From Siderastrea radians (taxonomy: Eukaryota > Cnidaria > Anthozoa > Scleractinia > Rhizangiidae), in contig OZ024887.1 in assembly GCA_964017195.1 (NCBI GenBank), positions 7,422,032 through 7,486,031 on the forward strand: a stretch of 64,000 nucleotides of DNA, written 5' to 3'. Position 1 is the first letter of the stretch. Each line of letters opens with the position of its first letter. Both the position numbers and the translations under genes were made by a program. Under the pieces are notes generated by a model. That model was given only the letters and a program-made list of their open reading frames with translations. It was not told where the DNA came from and made no database searches. Shown one piece after another: positions 45,347 through 58,200 of the stretch.

Positions 45347-48300
45347 ATGTTGCTGTTGGTTCTTCTTCTTGTGCACTTGGCTTTCGGAGCCGGTAAGGCT
45401 TCACTAGACATACTTTCAGTTTTTAAAACCTATGAATTTTCCAGTATAGTTACACGGGAAAACTCTTGTGTAGACAAATCACTGATGAAACCGATTAATT
45501 GCAACGCGTGGGCATATTTTGCTAGAGAGCATGACGGCCCTAATGCACAAGAACGTAAGGCTTTTGGACGAGAAAATTGAAACAAAGGGGTTGGAACATA
45601 CAGGGCCAAACAGTGATCAGAGTTTTTTTTTATGACAGTCACTCACATTATTGCCTGAGTATTGTCCAGAAATATTTGATTACGAGTGGGATTCAGTTTT
45701 TTCTGGTTGCTAAATCCAAGTTAAATAACCTCCATGTTAGTCTTATAAAATAGGTACAGATTTATTTCATGACATCAGTCTTAAGACGGTCTTTATATCA
45801 GTTGCGGCTGAGTATCGGCTACGCAAAAATAAACACGTTAATGATCTCTTTTTCAGGCTTTTACTGCAACTTTGACAATGGTAGGCTCTGCCAAGGGGTT
45901 TCACAAGGAAGAGATGACAAATTTGATTGGACCCTGAGAAAAACAAGCACTCCATCTGGAGGTACTGGACCACAAACCGACCATTCGGGAAAAGGTATGT
46001 TAAATACTTTAACTACGTATTTTGTCGTTAATGCATTGATGAACAATTTCAGTGTTTTTTTTAACAAAAACCTTTATTGATGATCAGAAAAATACAAGGT
46101 ACAAGGAAGGTCTACATTAAAACACAAATACGTTACAGAATGTTTATCTAAGAACAATCGAAGGGTAAAAAGATGTGAGACAAACAGTAAGGTATTATTC
46201 ATTTCTTAAAGATGTCAACGAAAGGAAACAGTTTTTGCCATTTTTTTCTTATGAATTTCCGTGTCATCATTATAATTTTTGCTATGACTTTCTTCAGTGT
46301 TAGAGAAAGCTAGGGTATCGATCCAGGCCTAGTTTTAAATTTCGTTTACTCAGAGCTGTTTTTTTTTTGAGACCATGTCAAGAGTGCTATGGTTAGAAAA
46401 TATCCACTCGTTCTTCCGCGGATTAACCTGCTACCATATGATATGACAGTTATTTCCCTTTTTCATGCATATTGGCAAAAATAAATAAATCCTGCCAAAT
46501 GTTACTGCTTTTTACTCCAGAAGAGAGAAATTGCCATGTGAATGTTACTCCTGAGAAACCCTAGTAATCAGAAATGAGGACTATAATTTCTTTAAAACGT
46601 CATTGCTTACATTGAAATATTGAAGCAGTTCATCAAAATAGCCATTTTTGTTGCATTGTATATATTATTTTAGTTGAACAGGAACTAAGATTATGAGACA
46701 AATTAAGGAATTTGCTGCGAGCGCCCATACCTTGCTGCACCTAACGGACGTGCTCTTTTCGGCATTGAAATAAAAATATCTCAAAGCAGAATTTTTAACT
46801 TTCTTGAAATCGCGATATATGGTACTCAACCGTATGCCATTTAAATTTTACGCATAAAAATTTATTTCTCTGAACAACTCAGTTTAGCTAGTTTCAAAGA
46901 AAACCTACCAAGTTCTGAACGTGCGCGCGCGCTTGCACGCGCTAATGACGCAAAAAATTATGTGTAGAAAGGATGTGCAGTGCAATTGAATGGAATCACC
47001 CTAAGCTGAAGCGAACCATAACTTTCCAAGTTATTTTGAGATGCTTTTTTACATGTTGATGTCTTGATAAACGGAACCGCTAAACTTGAGTGAACCTTAT
47101 AGCGATGAGTGTATGTATATGGCCGTTATCGTTTTAACTTAACCTTGTCCACACAGGTTATTACATATACATTGAGACCTCAAGCCCTCGGGTGCCAAAC
47201 GACAACGCCAAGCTGGAGTTCAAGCCTTCTTTGGGGAGTGGTGCGACATGTATCTCGTTCTATTACCACATGTTGGGGAGAGACGTGGGTGCACTTAAAG
47301 TAAGTGTGAACGGCAAACAAGCGTTCTTGAAAGCCGGAACTCAGGGCGACAAGTGGAATAAGGCTGATTTCAAAGTCCAAGAGCAAGCAACCTCTGTAAG
47401 TACAAACATGTGCAACATGCATATATCATTTATTATAATAAAGTTTCGATATAACGCGCGCTCTGATTGGTTGAAACAGCGTGCTTTATCAGAGCACAGA
47501 TGCACGGAGTAGCCCGTGACGCCATTCTGCGCGCGCTGGCAAGCTGAAAACCTTTCTTGCGCGCGCTTGCAAGCTATGAAAAAAACTTGATTTCTTGCAA
47601 TTAAAAGCCAGTTTCTTTACAAATGTGAGCAAAATTATATTATAAAAGAAATAAAAAAGCCAAAATCGTGCTTTGTTCTGTGATAAAGCACTCAAGGAAG
47701 TGACGAGAGCACTCAAGAAGTAGGGAGAAGCACTCGCCTGTGGCTCGTGTTCACTCTACACTTCTTTCGTGCTCTCGTCACTTCCTTGCGTGCTTTATCA
47801 CAGAACAAAGCACGGTTTTGGCTTTTTTATTTGTTAAACAAAAAGGTGGATACCCTTTGGACCGGTTCAATGTGCAATTAGGGACAGACCATTAAGGGGG
47901 CGTGGGAAATTTTTGAGCTGCACGAATTTTTTCGTTAACATTTCCCTTGCAGGAATTTTTTTTCCGTTTGCAAGAACATTTTCTCTGGGCCACTCGCTCT
48001 GCGTGATTTTTGTTCTCTCAACTTTCCCTTGCATTAATGTTTTTTGTACTTCGCCCGCTCCCCTATAACTTTTCTAATGGTCCATCCCTTAGGAGGGATG
48101 TCCGCTTGTGGGACGTTAAAATGTGCATGTGGCTCAGATTGCGAACGGATGTCCGTTACTCAGTTGTGTCTACCTACAGAGCGTGTTCATAAATTACTGG
48201 CCAGGGGCCCGTTTCTCGAACCTCCCGATAACTCTCCGGGTCCGAAAACTATTTTAGGTACACAATATTCTAAAATAGCTATATATTTTTTATGGATTTT

Positions 48301-51300
48301 GAAAGCTTGATTTTAATCTTTATAATTTCCTGAAGCAAATTGCTAAGTTTGCGCCAATAATTGCCATTAGCTGACAAATAAATGAACTCGAAAAAATACT
48401 TACCGGGACCGGAACGTTATCGGGAGTTTCGAGAAATGGGCCCCAGGTTCGCTTGTAAAACCTTAATCGTGCTTTGTATGGGAAAAAGTGCCCAGCAGGA
48501 GCACGAAAGAAGGTTTTGGCGGAACGCGTAGATATTCTGAACAAAATTTCGTTACATTTACAGGTTGTTTTTGAAGGCATCCGTGGCAAAAGTTGGCAAG
48601 GAGACATTGCTATCGACGACGTTAAAATAGAAAACTGTGACGGAGGGGGAGGGGGAGGAGGAGGAGGAGGCAATGGATGTGGTGAGTCAAGGTTCAAATC
48701 GTATTTCCCTTACCAATGACGGTTCGTGATTAAACAAACAGATCATGAGAAGAAAGGAAATAATTGCAAAAGGGTAAACGTTTTGATGCGTTAACAAATT
48801 CTCCAAACTAAAGTACCATAGGAACTGAATATAGACAGTGAAGAGAATATGCACATTGATATTGCATGTGACTCAAAGGTTTAAGGCGGTATTGGTGAAT
48901 TCATACAAAATAAAAGAATCACATGTTCAACAATTAGGCATAACAAACGCGAGTAACACAGTAATCCAATCAATTGTTAAAGCTGGTATAATGCAAACCG
49001 GTGGCGTTAAGCTCGCCGTGACTACGCTCTAAAAACAACCACGATTGGTTTGGTTCAGCATTAAATGCTGTTGCCTGATCGAAACAAGAGACAGGACCTC
49101 TCTAATTAATTGCAGCAAAGTCACAACAAAAGGAACAGTCAATTGAAAGCGGCCTTGCCTTGTTAAGAAGTACTGAAACGCAATTGCTAAGTCTTCGAGC
49201 TTATTAATAATGATACACAATAAAATTGACCGTTTATTAAAACTCTATTATATTGTAGCAAGAGAGGCCTCTCTTGATTCTAGCTAAAAGCTAAATTATC
49301 GTGCTAATCATTGTCTTAAGCCGGAACGACAGGAAGGGTAGGTCGTCTTTGTGTTATTTTAAGCGTTCGAGGACAAAAAATGATTGAGAATTGTTAGGAA
49401 AGTAACGCAACTTTTGTAAAAAAAAAAGTCAATTTTTTTTTGCCTTCTGACTAATTTGAGAGATGGAATGTGTTATAGAAGTAGATTATAAAACACGAAG
49501 AAAACGAACAACAACATAGCACTTTGTACCCTTCCATAATTTTTTTTAGGAACGCCGGCACCACCGACAGCTCCGCCGCCAACCCCGCCACCTCCAAATA
49601 CACCGACACCCCCGTCAGGTCAGTAAGAGTATTACTGTAACATGTGGAAGAAAAAGTATCAATCATCATTTCGATATATTTGAACGCTAAAAGTTTGTTT
49701 TGAATGATCCACTATTGCGCAACCACGGATAGGTATAAGTTTCAAATGTCGACAATTTTTCTAAAAGGAGAGCTCTTCATTGTCAGCTTCTTAATTTTGT
49801 TTCGTGCTATTGTTCTACATTACTAATGTGCTAATCACTCAAAATTAGATTTATTCATACTCGTTTATTAGTCTAAACCCTTGAATTTCCTTGCTATCTG
49901 ACTTCCGGTAGAAACATCTATCAAAAAGCGGGAAAGGTAGCGCCGAAAAGGATGGAGAGACTGAACTATCAACCGACCAAACGCTACCTTATTACAGGAA
50001 ATTAACGCTTGTGTTAATTAAGGCATTTGAAATTAACGCGACTTAAATTAACGCGAATTGAAGGGAAATTACTTCCCAATAAACTAAATTAACATGAAAG
50101 ATGAGGTCAAATTTTAAAACGAGGGAAATTAACGCAATTAACTCAAAGAAACACAATTGTTCTCACAGCTGGAACAAATTTACCATTACGACTGAATTTA
50201 AACATCCGAAAACAACAGATCTGCAGGTGTGAGGCAGATCTGCAGATGCGAGTTAAAGCATTCCGTAAATATTCGTTGTATTTACTTTGTAGGCGGTTGT
50301 GGCATTCGTCCATCCACTAGAATAGTTGGAGGCGTGGCTGCTCGGCATGGAGACTGGCCATGGCAGGGGATGCTAAGAACCAGTTCTGGATTCCCGTATT
50401 GTGGCGGTACACTCGTTGCTCCTCAGTGGTTGGTTAGTGCCGCTCATTGTGTCAAGGGAAAGTCGCCTAGCACAGTCTTTGTTCGGTAAGTGCAATCACT
50501 TTATAATTTTGAAAGAAATGTCCATTCTTAAACAGTAGCAACAACAATTAACAAAACAAAAACACTCGCGCGCGAGCAGAAATGCGGCAAATATAGAAAT
50601 AAGGCTAAGAATAAGCAATTGAGACCTTCCATCAAAGCTTCGGGAGAATCTCGCTATCTTAAGCGATTACGTCAAATATTCGTCTCGACAAATTTAATAA
50701 AATCTTCTAAAAATGATTTCAATTGAGGCTTGCTTGTCAGATCTTGATAAATGGATGTCTCTAAATAAACTGAAACTAAACAAGGACAAAACCGAACTTT
50801 TCTATCTCTACCCCTAAACACTGCCCACTACAGTCTCTACCACCACTTCGCTTTGGCACAATTCAACCATCTCAATCTGCCAGAAATATCGGTGCTACTT
50901 TTGATAGCACTAAGACTATGCTTCCTCAAGTCAATTCTGTTTGTAAATCAGCCTTCTACCATCTGCGTAACATTTCCCATATAAGGAAATTTTTATATTT
51001 GAAGACCACCGAGATTCTCGTCCATGCTTTTGTGTCCTCCAAGCTTGATCACTGTAACTCTCTTTTGTATAATCTGCCGAAGTATGTTGTGAAAAAGCTT
51101 CGATCTGTACAAAATGCTGCTGCCCGTCTAATTACATGTTCCTGCAAATACGATCACATCACCCCGATTCTGTCCGACCTCCACTGGCTTCCTGTTTCTG
51201 AGCGCATTAAATTCAAGTTTATATTGCTCACCTTCAAGGCTCTACACCAACAATGCCCCACCTACATACAAGACTTGGAAACCCGCTACTCGCCATCCAG

Positions 51301-51599
51301 AACTCTCAGGTCATCTTCCACATTACGTCCAAATCCTGTTAAGTTTAAACTGAAGTCCTATGGCTCTAGAGCCCTCGCTGTTTCTGCTCCTGACCTTTGG
51401 AACAGCTTACCTGACAACATCCGTTCCTGTGACAATTTCAGTATTTTTAAAGCTAAACTAAAGACATATCTTTTTAAAAAAGCTTACCATTCCTAGTAGG
51501 GTTAATTTTTGTCTGCACATTAATTTAGCTTTACAATATCTTCTTAACCTTTTTGTGAAGCGCCTAGAGCTAAACTGGACAGGTGCTATATAATTTTTA

Positions 51600-51646
<47 letters not shown>

Positions 51647-53952
51647 AACAACATATCAGTAAGTGGAAGCTGTTAAAATTGGATTCAATCGGATTATGAA
51701 TAGCGACATATACGAAAAAGGGCACTACAATGCTCTGCAAATAATTTAAACGATTTATCAACGCTTTTAGGTTGTAGCCATGAAATTTCCGTTCGCTTAA
51801 GGGGTGGGGGGGGGGGTAACTCTCAACTACTATATTGTTGCTATGGGAAGTTCCTAAACATCATATCTTGGAAACCCTAACTTCCACAGATAAGCTGCTT
51901 GGCCACATTTGTTCTATGGGAAAGTTGTTCAAGATTTTCGAGTCACAACCATATTCGGCAGGTCACCTGACCTAAGCAGGAAAAAAGCTTAAAACTCAAA
52001 CGGCATACAGTTTTGGTTATTCAAAACAATGCGAATAAAATTATTTGACAACCATCAAGATGCAAAACGTGACGAGTCGATTTTTTGACATTTACATTAT
52101 TATGGTAAATATGACGTCATAAGTACGTATATTTATACATTTTGTGCTGTAGTTGTTCTATTCTTTGTAATAACAGTAATTGCTTACGTCACATTATGAA
52201 GCGGTTCAATTATTTTCGATTCGCGAAAAAAGTCGGAACTCTACCTCCTTTCCTCTGAGTTTTAGAGATTTTTCTTTTTAATACACAGCTGGCATTGGGA
52301 ATGGCACTAGCTACGCACGCGCAACGCGATTTTTAGCATTCAGATGTTCATCCTCGTAGATTTCACCAATCCAGCGGCACAAAATGCCGCAAAACAGCAT
52401 ATGACAAAATACCATCCACAAAAATCTTTTAGCAACAATGTCAGATCTGTATGCGCGTCAAACACTCGTCGAGGCAAGAACGTCATGCTAGCCTACGTAT
52501 AAGGCACTAATAACATTACAATCCTATATGAATATATACACCAACTGATTAACGCACCTACCTCCACTAACACACACTTTCCTTCACTTGTACTCACTTT
52601 CCTTCATTTGTACTCACTTCCCTTCACTTGTACTCACTTACCTTCACATTAGTGCCTTATATGTGAGCTAGCATGACGTTCTTGCCCTACATGTGGGCTA
52701 GCATGACGTTCTGGCCCTCGTCGACCCCCGTAGTGGCAAAAAAGGGTGGTCGGGGGGTTGAGGAATCAGTTCAAAAATACTACGGAGAAAGCCTACAGGA
52801 GTAGCATGAATCAACGGGCAGGAAATTGGTATTAAACAACAAGCTATTGATTTTTTCCGCAGGCTTGGAGCTCATAAGCGTACATCAAATGTTGGTACTG
52901 AACAGGATTTCAACGTCAGAAAAATTATTTCGCATCCGTCATACCACTCACCAAAGAGATACAGCCATGACATCGCTCTTTTGAAACTGGAAAGACCTGC
53001 TCGGCTAGACAGGTTTGGATTCATTTGATGCATTTTATTTTAATCACGTCAGCGGCACACATAATGCTGTGATGCAGAATAAAGGTCGCCGGTTATCAAA
53101 ATTTACCTGGTGTGGTAATGATAGTGGCAGTTGTAATATTATTGATTTTGTAAAGGTAGTTGTCGATAATTGAACTTGTGATTGTAAAGCCCCGACTACA
53201 CAATAAAACATTTTCGTTCAACGTGGTGATTGTCTCACAATTCAAACCGTTCGGTTGGTAAACGGGCAAACAAAGCTTGACCAAACATCGGACAAAGTGA
53301 GACCACATAACATTTTTACGTATTACTGCTGCAAACTACAACGTGACTAGTTTCTGATTGGTTGCTTTTTCCTGCTCTCGCATGCCTTGTTGGCAGAGGT
53401 GGCTAAACGATCAAACGATCTTAATAGCTTTGTTTGGAATGGCCACATTTAGATACCCAGATTAAAAAGTTTGAACAAATGAACTAGGAGATGCAATTGG
53501 GAGTATAAGAGGGCAAGACAGTCAGTGTAGTGACGTTGATTGTCGACTCTATTTTCAGGTACGTGAACCTTGCGTGTCTTCCTCAGAGTGTGAACGCGCC
53601 AGTGGATGGAGAGAAGTGCTGGATCACAGGCTGGGGCAGACTAGCCTCAGGGGGAGCAACTCCTGAATTACTCCAGCAGGTTTCGGTTCCAGTAGTAAGC
53701 CGCGCCCGCTGTGACAAGGCATATCCAAACTCAATCCACGATTCCATGGTCTGCGCAGGCCTGGACCAAGGAGGCATCGATTCCTGTCAGGGAGATAGTG
53801 GGGGACCAATGGTGTGTGAATCTGGTGGGAGATACTACCTGCAGGGCGCCACAAGCTGGGGCTATGGCTGCGCCAGTCCCGGCAAGTTTGGCGTATACGC
53901 CAAGGTGAAATATGTCATGTCTTGGATCAACACTGAAATTTCGAAGAATTAA
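45347..53952 (+). CDS. Secreted MAM-trypsin serine protease
   Basis: Eight exons: 45347-45392, 45857-45994, 47157-47395, 48564-48681, 49550-49618, 50293-50485, 52863-53012 and 53559-53952; 448 aa with all phases consistent. The signal peptide ([15 protein letters not shown]) fixes the start; the frame is open further upstream but without an ATG. A MAM domain (about 19-166) has the four expected Cys (19, 27, 93, 166), D-D-K-F-D-W-T and T-G-P-Q-T-D-H. A ten-Gly run (168-177) and a Pro-rich linker (181-203) follow. The S1 domain starts at R213-I214 (IVGG) with His255, Asp304 and Ser398; Asp392 marks trypsin-like specificity. Cys180 or Cys206 probably tethers the N-terminal part to the protease after activation. 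MAM domains mediate adhesion and protein contacts. Unlike the FN2-trypsins, its protease domain has an extra intron (after L-D-R). AATAAA follows at 54035. Confidence 0.9.
47651..47830. repeat. 71-bp inverted repeat in an intron
   Basis: Arms 47651-47721 and 47760-47830 (GCCAAAATCGTGCTTTGTTC / GAACAAAGCACGGTTTTGGC) flank a 38-bp spacer, with only a few mismatches. It lies in the MAM-trypsin intron and belongs to a larger element that starts near 47455 (CGCGCGCTCTGATTGG). Confidence 0.7.
48204..48444. repeat. GGGGCCCG-ended MITE, copy 1
   Basis: A 241-bp element with ends GGGGCCCGTTTCTCGA and TCGAGAAATGGGCCCC; the inverted similarity runs about 45 bp inward (CGATAAC, CGGGTCC). The same family occurs at 54942-55183. 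In an intron of the MAM-trypsin gene. Confidence 0.7.
48720..48890. repeat. Short dispersed repeat, copy 3 of 3
   Basis: AAATTCTCCAAACTAAAGTA and AGAGAATATGCACATTGATA match the copies near 18570 and 22400. It starts about 40 bp after the MAM-trypsin exon ending at 48681. Confidence 0.45.
50680..51644 (+). mobile_element. 5'-truncated CR1/L2-type LINE with (ATT)n tail
   Basis: The translation from about 50721 ([16 protein letters not shown]) through the 192-codon frame 50918-51496 matches the C-terminal part of a non-LTR reverse transcriptase: [43 protein letters not shown]. One frameshift near 50800-50815 disrupts it. After the stop, a tail (AAGCGCCTAGAGCTAAACTG) runs into TTA repeats (51601-51644), the expected 3' end. 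It lies in the intron between the His-containing and Asp-containing protease exons, in the same orientation as the gene. Confidence 0.85.
51780..52862 (+). other. Rest of the LINE-bearing intron
   Basis: Contains a G-run (about 51803-51816) and a composite element with inverted ends, listed next. No exon-like open frame with correct phase was found. Confidence 0.5.
52473..52720. repeat. TIR element with 20-bp minisatellite and duplicated end
   Basis: Left end 52473-52512 (GGCAAGAACGTCATGCTAGC) is the inverse of 52648-52686. Between them lies a 20-bp tandem array (CCTTCACTTGTACTCACTTT, about 3.3 units, 52581-52647). The right end is duplicated with a 30-bp period (GCTAGCATGACGTTCT at 52668 and 52698). 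Confidence 0.6.
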
Positions 53953-54034
53953 CTGACGGCTCAGTAAAAATTAGCTTAGTCTGCTGGGAATTAGAACATA
54001 AATATCTATTAATCTGTAATGGCATTTAATCCTG

Positions 54035-54040
54035 AATAAA
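54035..54040 (+). promoter_or_regulatory. Polyadenylation signal of the MAM-trypsin gene
   Basis: AATAAA, 83-88 bp after the stop codon; a second possible signal (AAATAAATT) lies near 54140. Confidence 0.55.
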
Positions 54041-54715
54041 AATGGGGCAAGAGTAACTGCGTCTTTTTTATGCTCAATTAGTTTTTCCTTTATTGTACTT
54101 AGCTTTATCATCTCTGTACAACTCTCTGTATAACTGTACAAATAAATTGAAATTTCGTGATGCTTAGAAATAAACAAACATGTCCTGGTATGGGGGCGGA
54201 ATAGGTCGGAATAGGTTATTATAAAATTTTTAAAAAGCTAATGAGAGTAATCGAGGAAGCAAAACACAGCATTCAAGTTGCAAACTTTTGAAAGTCGCAA
54301 CACGGTTCAGATGTCAGGCTAAAAGTGCTCTGGTACAGGAAATCTCACAGCCTGTGGACAGTAGTGTATCAACAAACAAAATCGCTATCCTTTGTCACAA
54401 AACAATAGGTTTAATGAGAAAAAAGGTTGCTCCAGACGTGCGCCATATATTTTTGGCACACTTCTCTGCAGTTTTCTCTACAACTAGAACGTGACCTGTT
54501 TTAAGGTTTAAGGAAGAACGTGAACAAGAAACAGTGAATTTTACCTTAGAAAGTTCTCTCACATTATAATATTCAAAGAGTTGGCACAAACGCAACTTAT
54601 TTTAAAACAACTTGTAAAATCTTCTGAGTTCAAGTGGTGTTTTCCTTGGCACTACTATGTGAGGTCCCCATTTTCAACAGCTGTTCTAACGGCCAGCCAT
54701 TGTAAATACACACCA

Positions 54716-54940
54716 GGGCCCGGTTGTTCGAAAGCCGGTTAATGCTAACCTGGGATTAAAGGTTAACCAAGGTTCCTGTTTCTCTTATTCAAAAGAGTTC
54801 TCACAGAAAATTACAGGTGACTGTTTAAAAGCAACCAAAGTCAAATTGTAGGGCAAAGGGGATTTCGTTTGGCTTCAAAACGAATATAATAATTACGCTT
54901 ATCTTGGGTTAGCTTAATCCTGTTTTGAACAACTGGGCCC
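54716..54940. repeat. GGGCCCGGTTGTTC-ended MITE
   Basis: A 225-bp element with ends GGGCCCGGTTGTTCGAAA and TTTTGAACAACTGGGCCC; the inverted similarity extends to TAATGCTAACC / GGTTAGCTTAAT. Non-coding. Confidence 0.75.
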
Positions 54941-54941
54941 A

Positions 54942-55183
54942 GGGGCCCGTTTCTCGAGAGTCCTGGTAACTTTTCAGGCCCGAGCTATATTTTAAAATCA
55001 AAATCTATAGAATGGTGGTGTAGCTTTTGAGCCCGCAAACCAGCTTGAATTGTTTCACAAACTTACAATTTTACTGCTTAGCTTTAAAAACCAACAAAAT
55101 TTAGATTTTTAAGGTAAACCTTGCGCTCATAAAAAAGCTTTCCGGGCCCGAAAAGTTATCGGAACTTTCGTAAAACGGGCCCC
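54942..55183. repeat. GGGGCCCG-ended MITE, copy 2
   Basis: A 242-bp element starting one base after the preceding MITE, with ends GGGGCCCGTTTCTCGAGAG and CTTTCGTAAAACGGGCCCC. Same family as 48204-48444. It lies just downstream of the TSP1-Ly6 gene. Confidence 0.7.
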
Positions 55184-55202
55184 AGGGCTCCTGCACCCTG
55201 AT

Positions 55203-55215
55203 ACACACACACACA
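55203..55215. repeat. (AC)n microsatellite
   Basis: Six and a half AC units just after the MITE pair. Confidence 0.7.
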
Positions 55216-55273
55216 GACCTTGATCTCCCTCTGATCCTATATCTATTGCTTGTGTTACTATCAACTCTCAGGC

Positions 55274-58200
55274 TCAATTCAGAAATAATTCTAAAGAGAG
55301 AAAAATGCTGCATAGGATAAACACTACATCATAGAGCCGTCCGCTGACCCGATTGCTGCTGTTACAATAGTCCTGTTCACAGCAGGTCACGCGACAATTG
55401 TTGTAAGGATATGCCTTCCTCTTGCATTTGTCTTTTGCCACTTCGCACTCCTCCCTGTTTCCACAGCCCCTCATTATTTCCCTGACTCCGACATCAAGCT
55501 CAAAAAGTTTAGTAATACATCTGTCGTGATATTTATTGCAAGCGTCCTGAGTATGGTTTCGCTGCAGCTTGCTGTGATGACAGAACACGTCTGAACCACT
55601 GCACTGGAAACACTTAATAGCGAAATCTGAAACACAAAGAAACAAAAATGTATCATCGTTCCTCATCATCTCTTCTTAGAACTGTCCACGCCTCGGCCTT
55701 TGCTATGCAACGCCGCATGTTCTCTTACGGATGTACTTTACGACAAAATTAAAGTTGCCAATGTTCCCAGATTTACTTATCAACATCTACCTGTAAGCTT
55801 CACTGCCCTGAAAACTAGACAGTGCCTTGCGAGAGTACACTTTCCCCCTTGCTACTCGCTCGGCTAGTTTCGCATTCACACTGCACTGGCATCTCCAATC
55901 CCAGTTGCAATAGCGAGTTTACAATTATGAAATCGCGACATCTAAAACGACATTTATGAAAGAATTTCGTAGAATTTTAATATTCCTTGCGATTTTTTCA
56001 ACTCTAGTTGTTTACCTAATGTGACCGAACTGTGTAGGAGCTCAATTCGTTGTGTCGGTGTTCAAGGTCGGAGAGGTAAAAGAAATTTCTTCATCGTCTG
56101 TCCAAGTTTTGCACATAAAACCTTGAGTTTGGCTATTTTACGACGTTGCTGGACGTTTGAATGCACTTGCATAAACCAAAACACCCTTGAAAATGCACTT
56201 GAAATGAGCCAAAATGCACTTGCAGTGCTTTTGTTTTCCTTATTCTAACCTAATCGTTCCGCAGTTGCGGTGCAGTCTGCATTGAAACCCACCGCAGTTA
56301 TAACGCACGGATAAAGCAGCCGCATCGCAGTTGTTGTGTAGTCCTTAACGTTTAACTGTCGCGGCGCAGTCATATTGCAGTCATACCGCGATACCGTAGT
56401 GATAACGGGAGACCCAACTCTAGAGGTACAGTTTGTAGGATAAATTTTGATTATATGCATGGTACAGGCAAATGTAGGACCTGGTTTCGATAGGGCAATC
56501 TTCCTACCTGAACATGGCCTGTTTTTGCAGTTTCTTGTTTGAGTGATTTTGTTCCCGGTGCAGTTTCCAAATTCATCAGCTGCCTTCTCAGAGATGGTGC
56601 AGTTGCGAATTCGGCTTTGCACTCCACCGCTGCATGATTTCGAACAGGGTTCCCACGCTGACCATGAGCTGCACTGAGCTGATACAAAACAAATATGGAC
56701 AATGATTAACTAAATAAAAGAGAACAGGCATCCCAAGCTGATTACGATTATGAAATAAATGATCTGCTTATGTTGAAGTTACGTTTTGTAACTTAGACGT
56801 GTAGATCTGAGACTTTCAGAGAAAAAAATATTAAAATCCGCTTTTCAAAGGGGGCTTCATATTATGTAAGAGCTTTTAACTCCAACTGGCAGGCAGGTTG
56901 ATTACCCATTTCTATGTCCGATACCAAGAGAGGCAGAGTTAATCCCCCATGTAGGCTTTATCCCCATCGTAATCGCTCTTATGTTCAAAACATTATATAT
57001 TTTGAGTGGATGAACATATTTCAATTTTTTTTAGTTTCGAGAACCGTGAAAGAGGTCATGTTGTGATGTCATTTCCCGGCGAAAAATGTAAAAATTGGAA
57101 AAACTAAAATCGCGAAATTTTACAGAATGGCGTTCTATATTGCTGCGCAATTTCAGGGTAGTTTCTTTAAAACTCAGTAAGTTATTTGAAGTTTGAATTT
57201 CCCACCATTTTGTTACTTAAAATAACTGAAGAGGGATAACGATGATCGTCTCTTGCCAGTTCCCTTTGCAAACTGTGTTAAGCAGGTGTTACGTGAAACA
57301 CTGGCCACAGCTTGTATAAATGTTACTGATGAAAAATAAAACCCTTTGTCTCGAAGCGCGAAACTTATGAATAGTCTCTTCAAATCAACTTTTATAATTA
57401 ACTTTTGCGGTAGTGCGGAATTTTGTGTCAATTGTCAACGGTGTGAAGATGGCTGAATCCTTTCATTTCAGACTGTCTATCAATCATCAAAATTGCCCGA
57501 GAATGGCCATCTGTCACGCGTAGTTTTGAAAGGACAAAGTAACAAATGAAATGACTTGGACAAGGTTCACAATTCTAATCTGTTGATATCGGATCAGAAT
57601 ACTCTATTTTTAACGATCTCGTTGGGAATAAGTGAAATCACAATTTCTCATCAGCACTGTCAGGTTCGGGAATCTCCCACCTTAATTTTTAACTTTATGG
57701 CTGGTTTGACAAGTCGAAATGAGTTTACAGAACTTATAAGTCTAACTGACTTAGGTTACTTCGAAGCGTAGACAATGTGTATTTCAAGTATTTGACTTTA
57801 ATTTTAGATAGTCAAATTTTATTCTGAATTACCAATTGTAATTTCTGTAATATTATCATCCTTCACATTGTAGAGCGTGTGAAACAGAAATTCATATTCC
57901 CTATAACATACTATTTATATAGCTGCGATAATTAATTTTCGAATTTTCAATTCAAAGGGGCGAAATACGCAAGCCCATTTCTATGGAACAAGAAAACAGA
58001 GAAGGACGAATTAGTGCGAAGTGAACAAATTTTAACATACATATTCCTTTAGTGCTAAAAATGATAAGCTCTAAATTTTACTACCCATTTGATCAAATTT
58101 GCTATGTATGTTCTACTTGTCAAATAATATAGTGCTTGAAAATTCTCTTCGTGTATTTAGTTTTAATTTCTGTATTAATTACAACGTATTTTGTTTCGTC

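Noticed and set aside
48320..48697. 125-codon minus-strand frame rich in proline
   Set aside because: Shadow of the polyGly exon and a MITE on the opposite strand.
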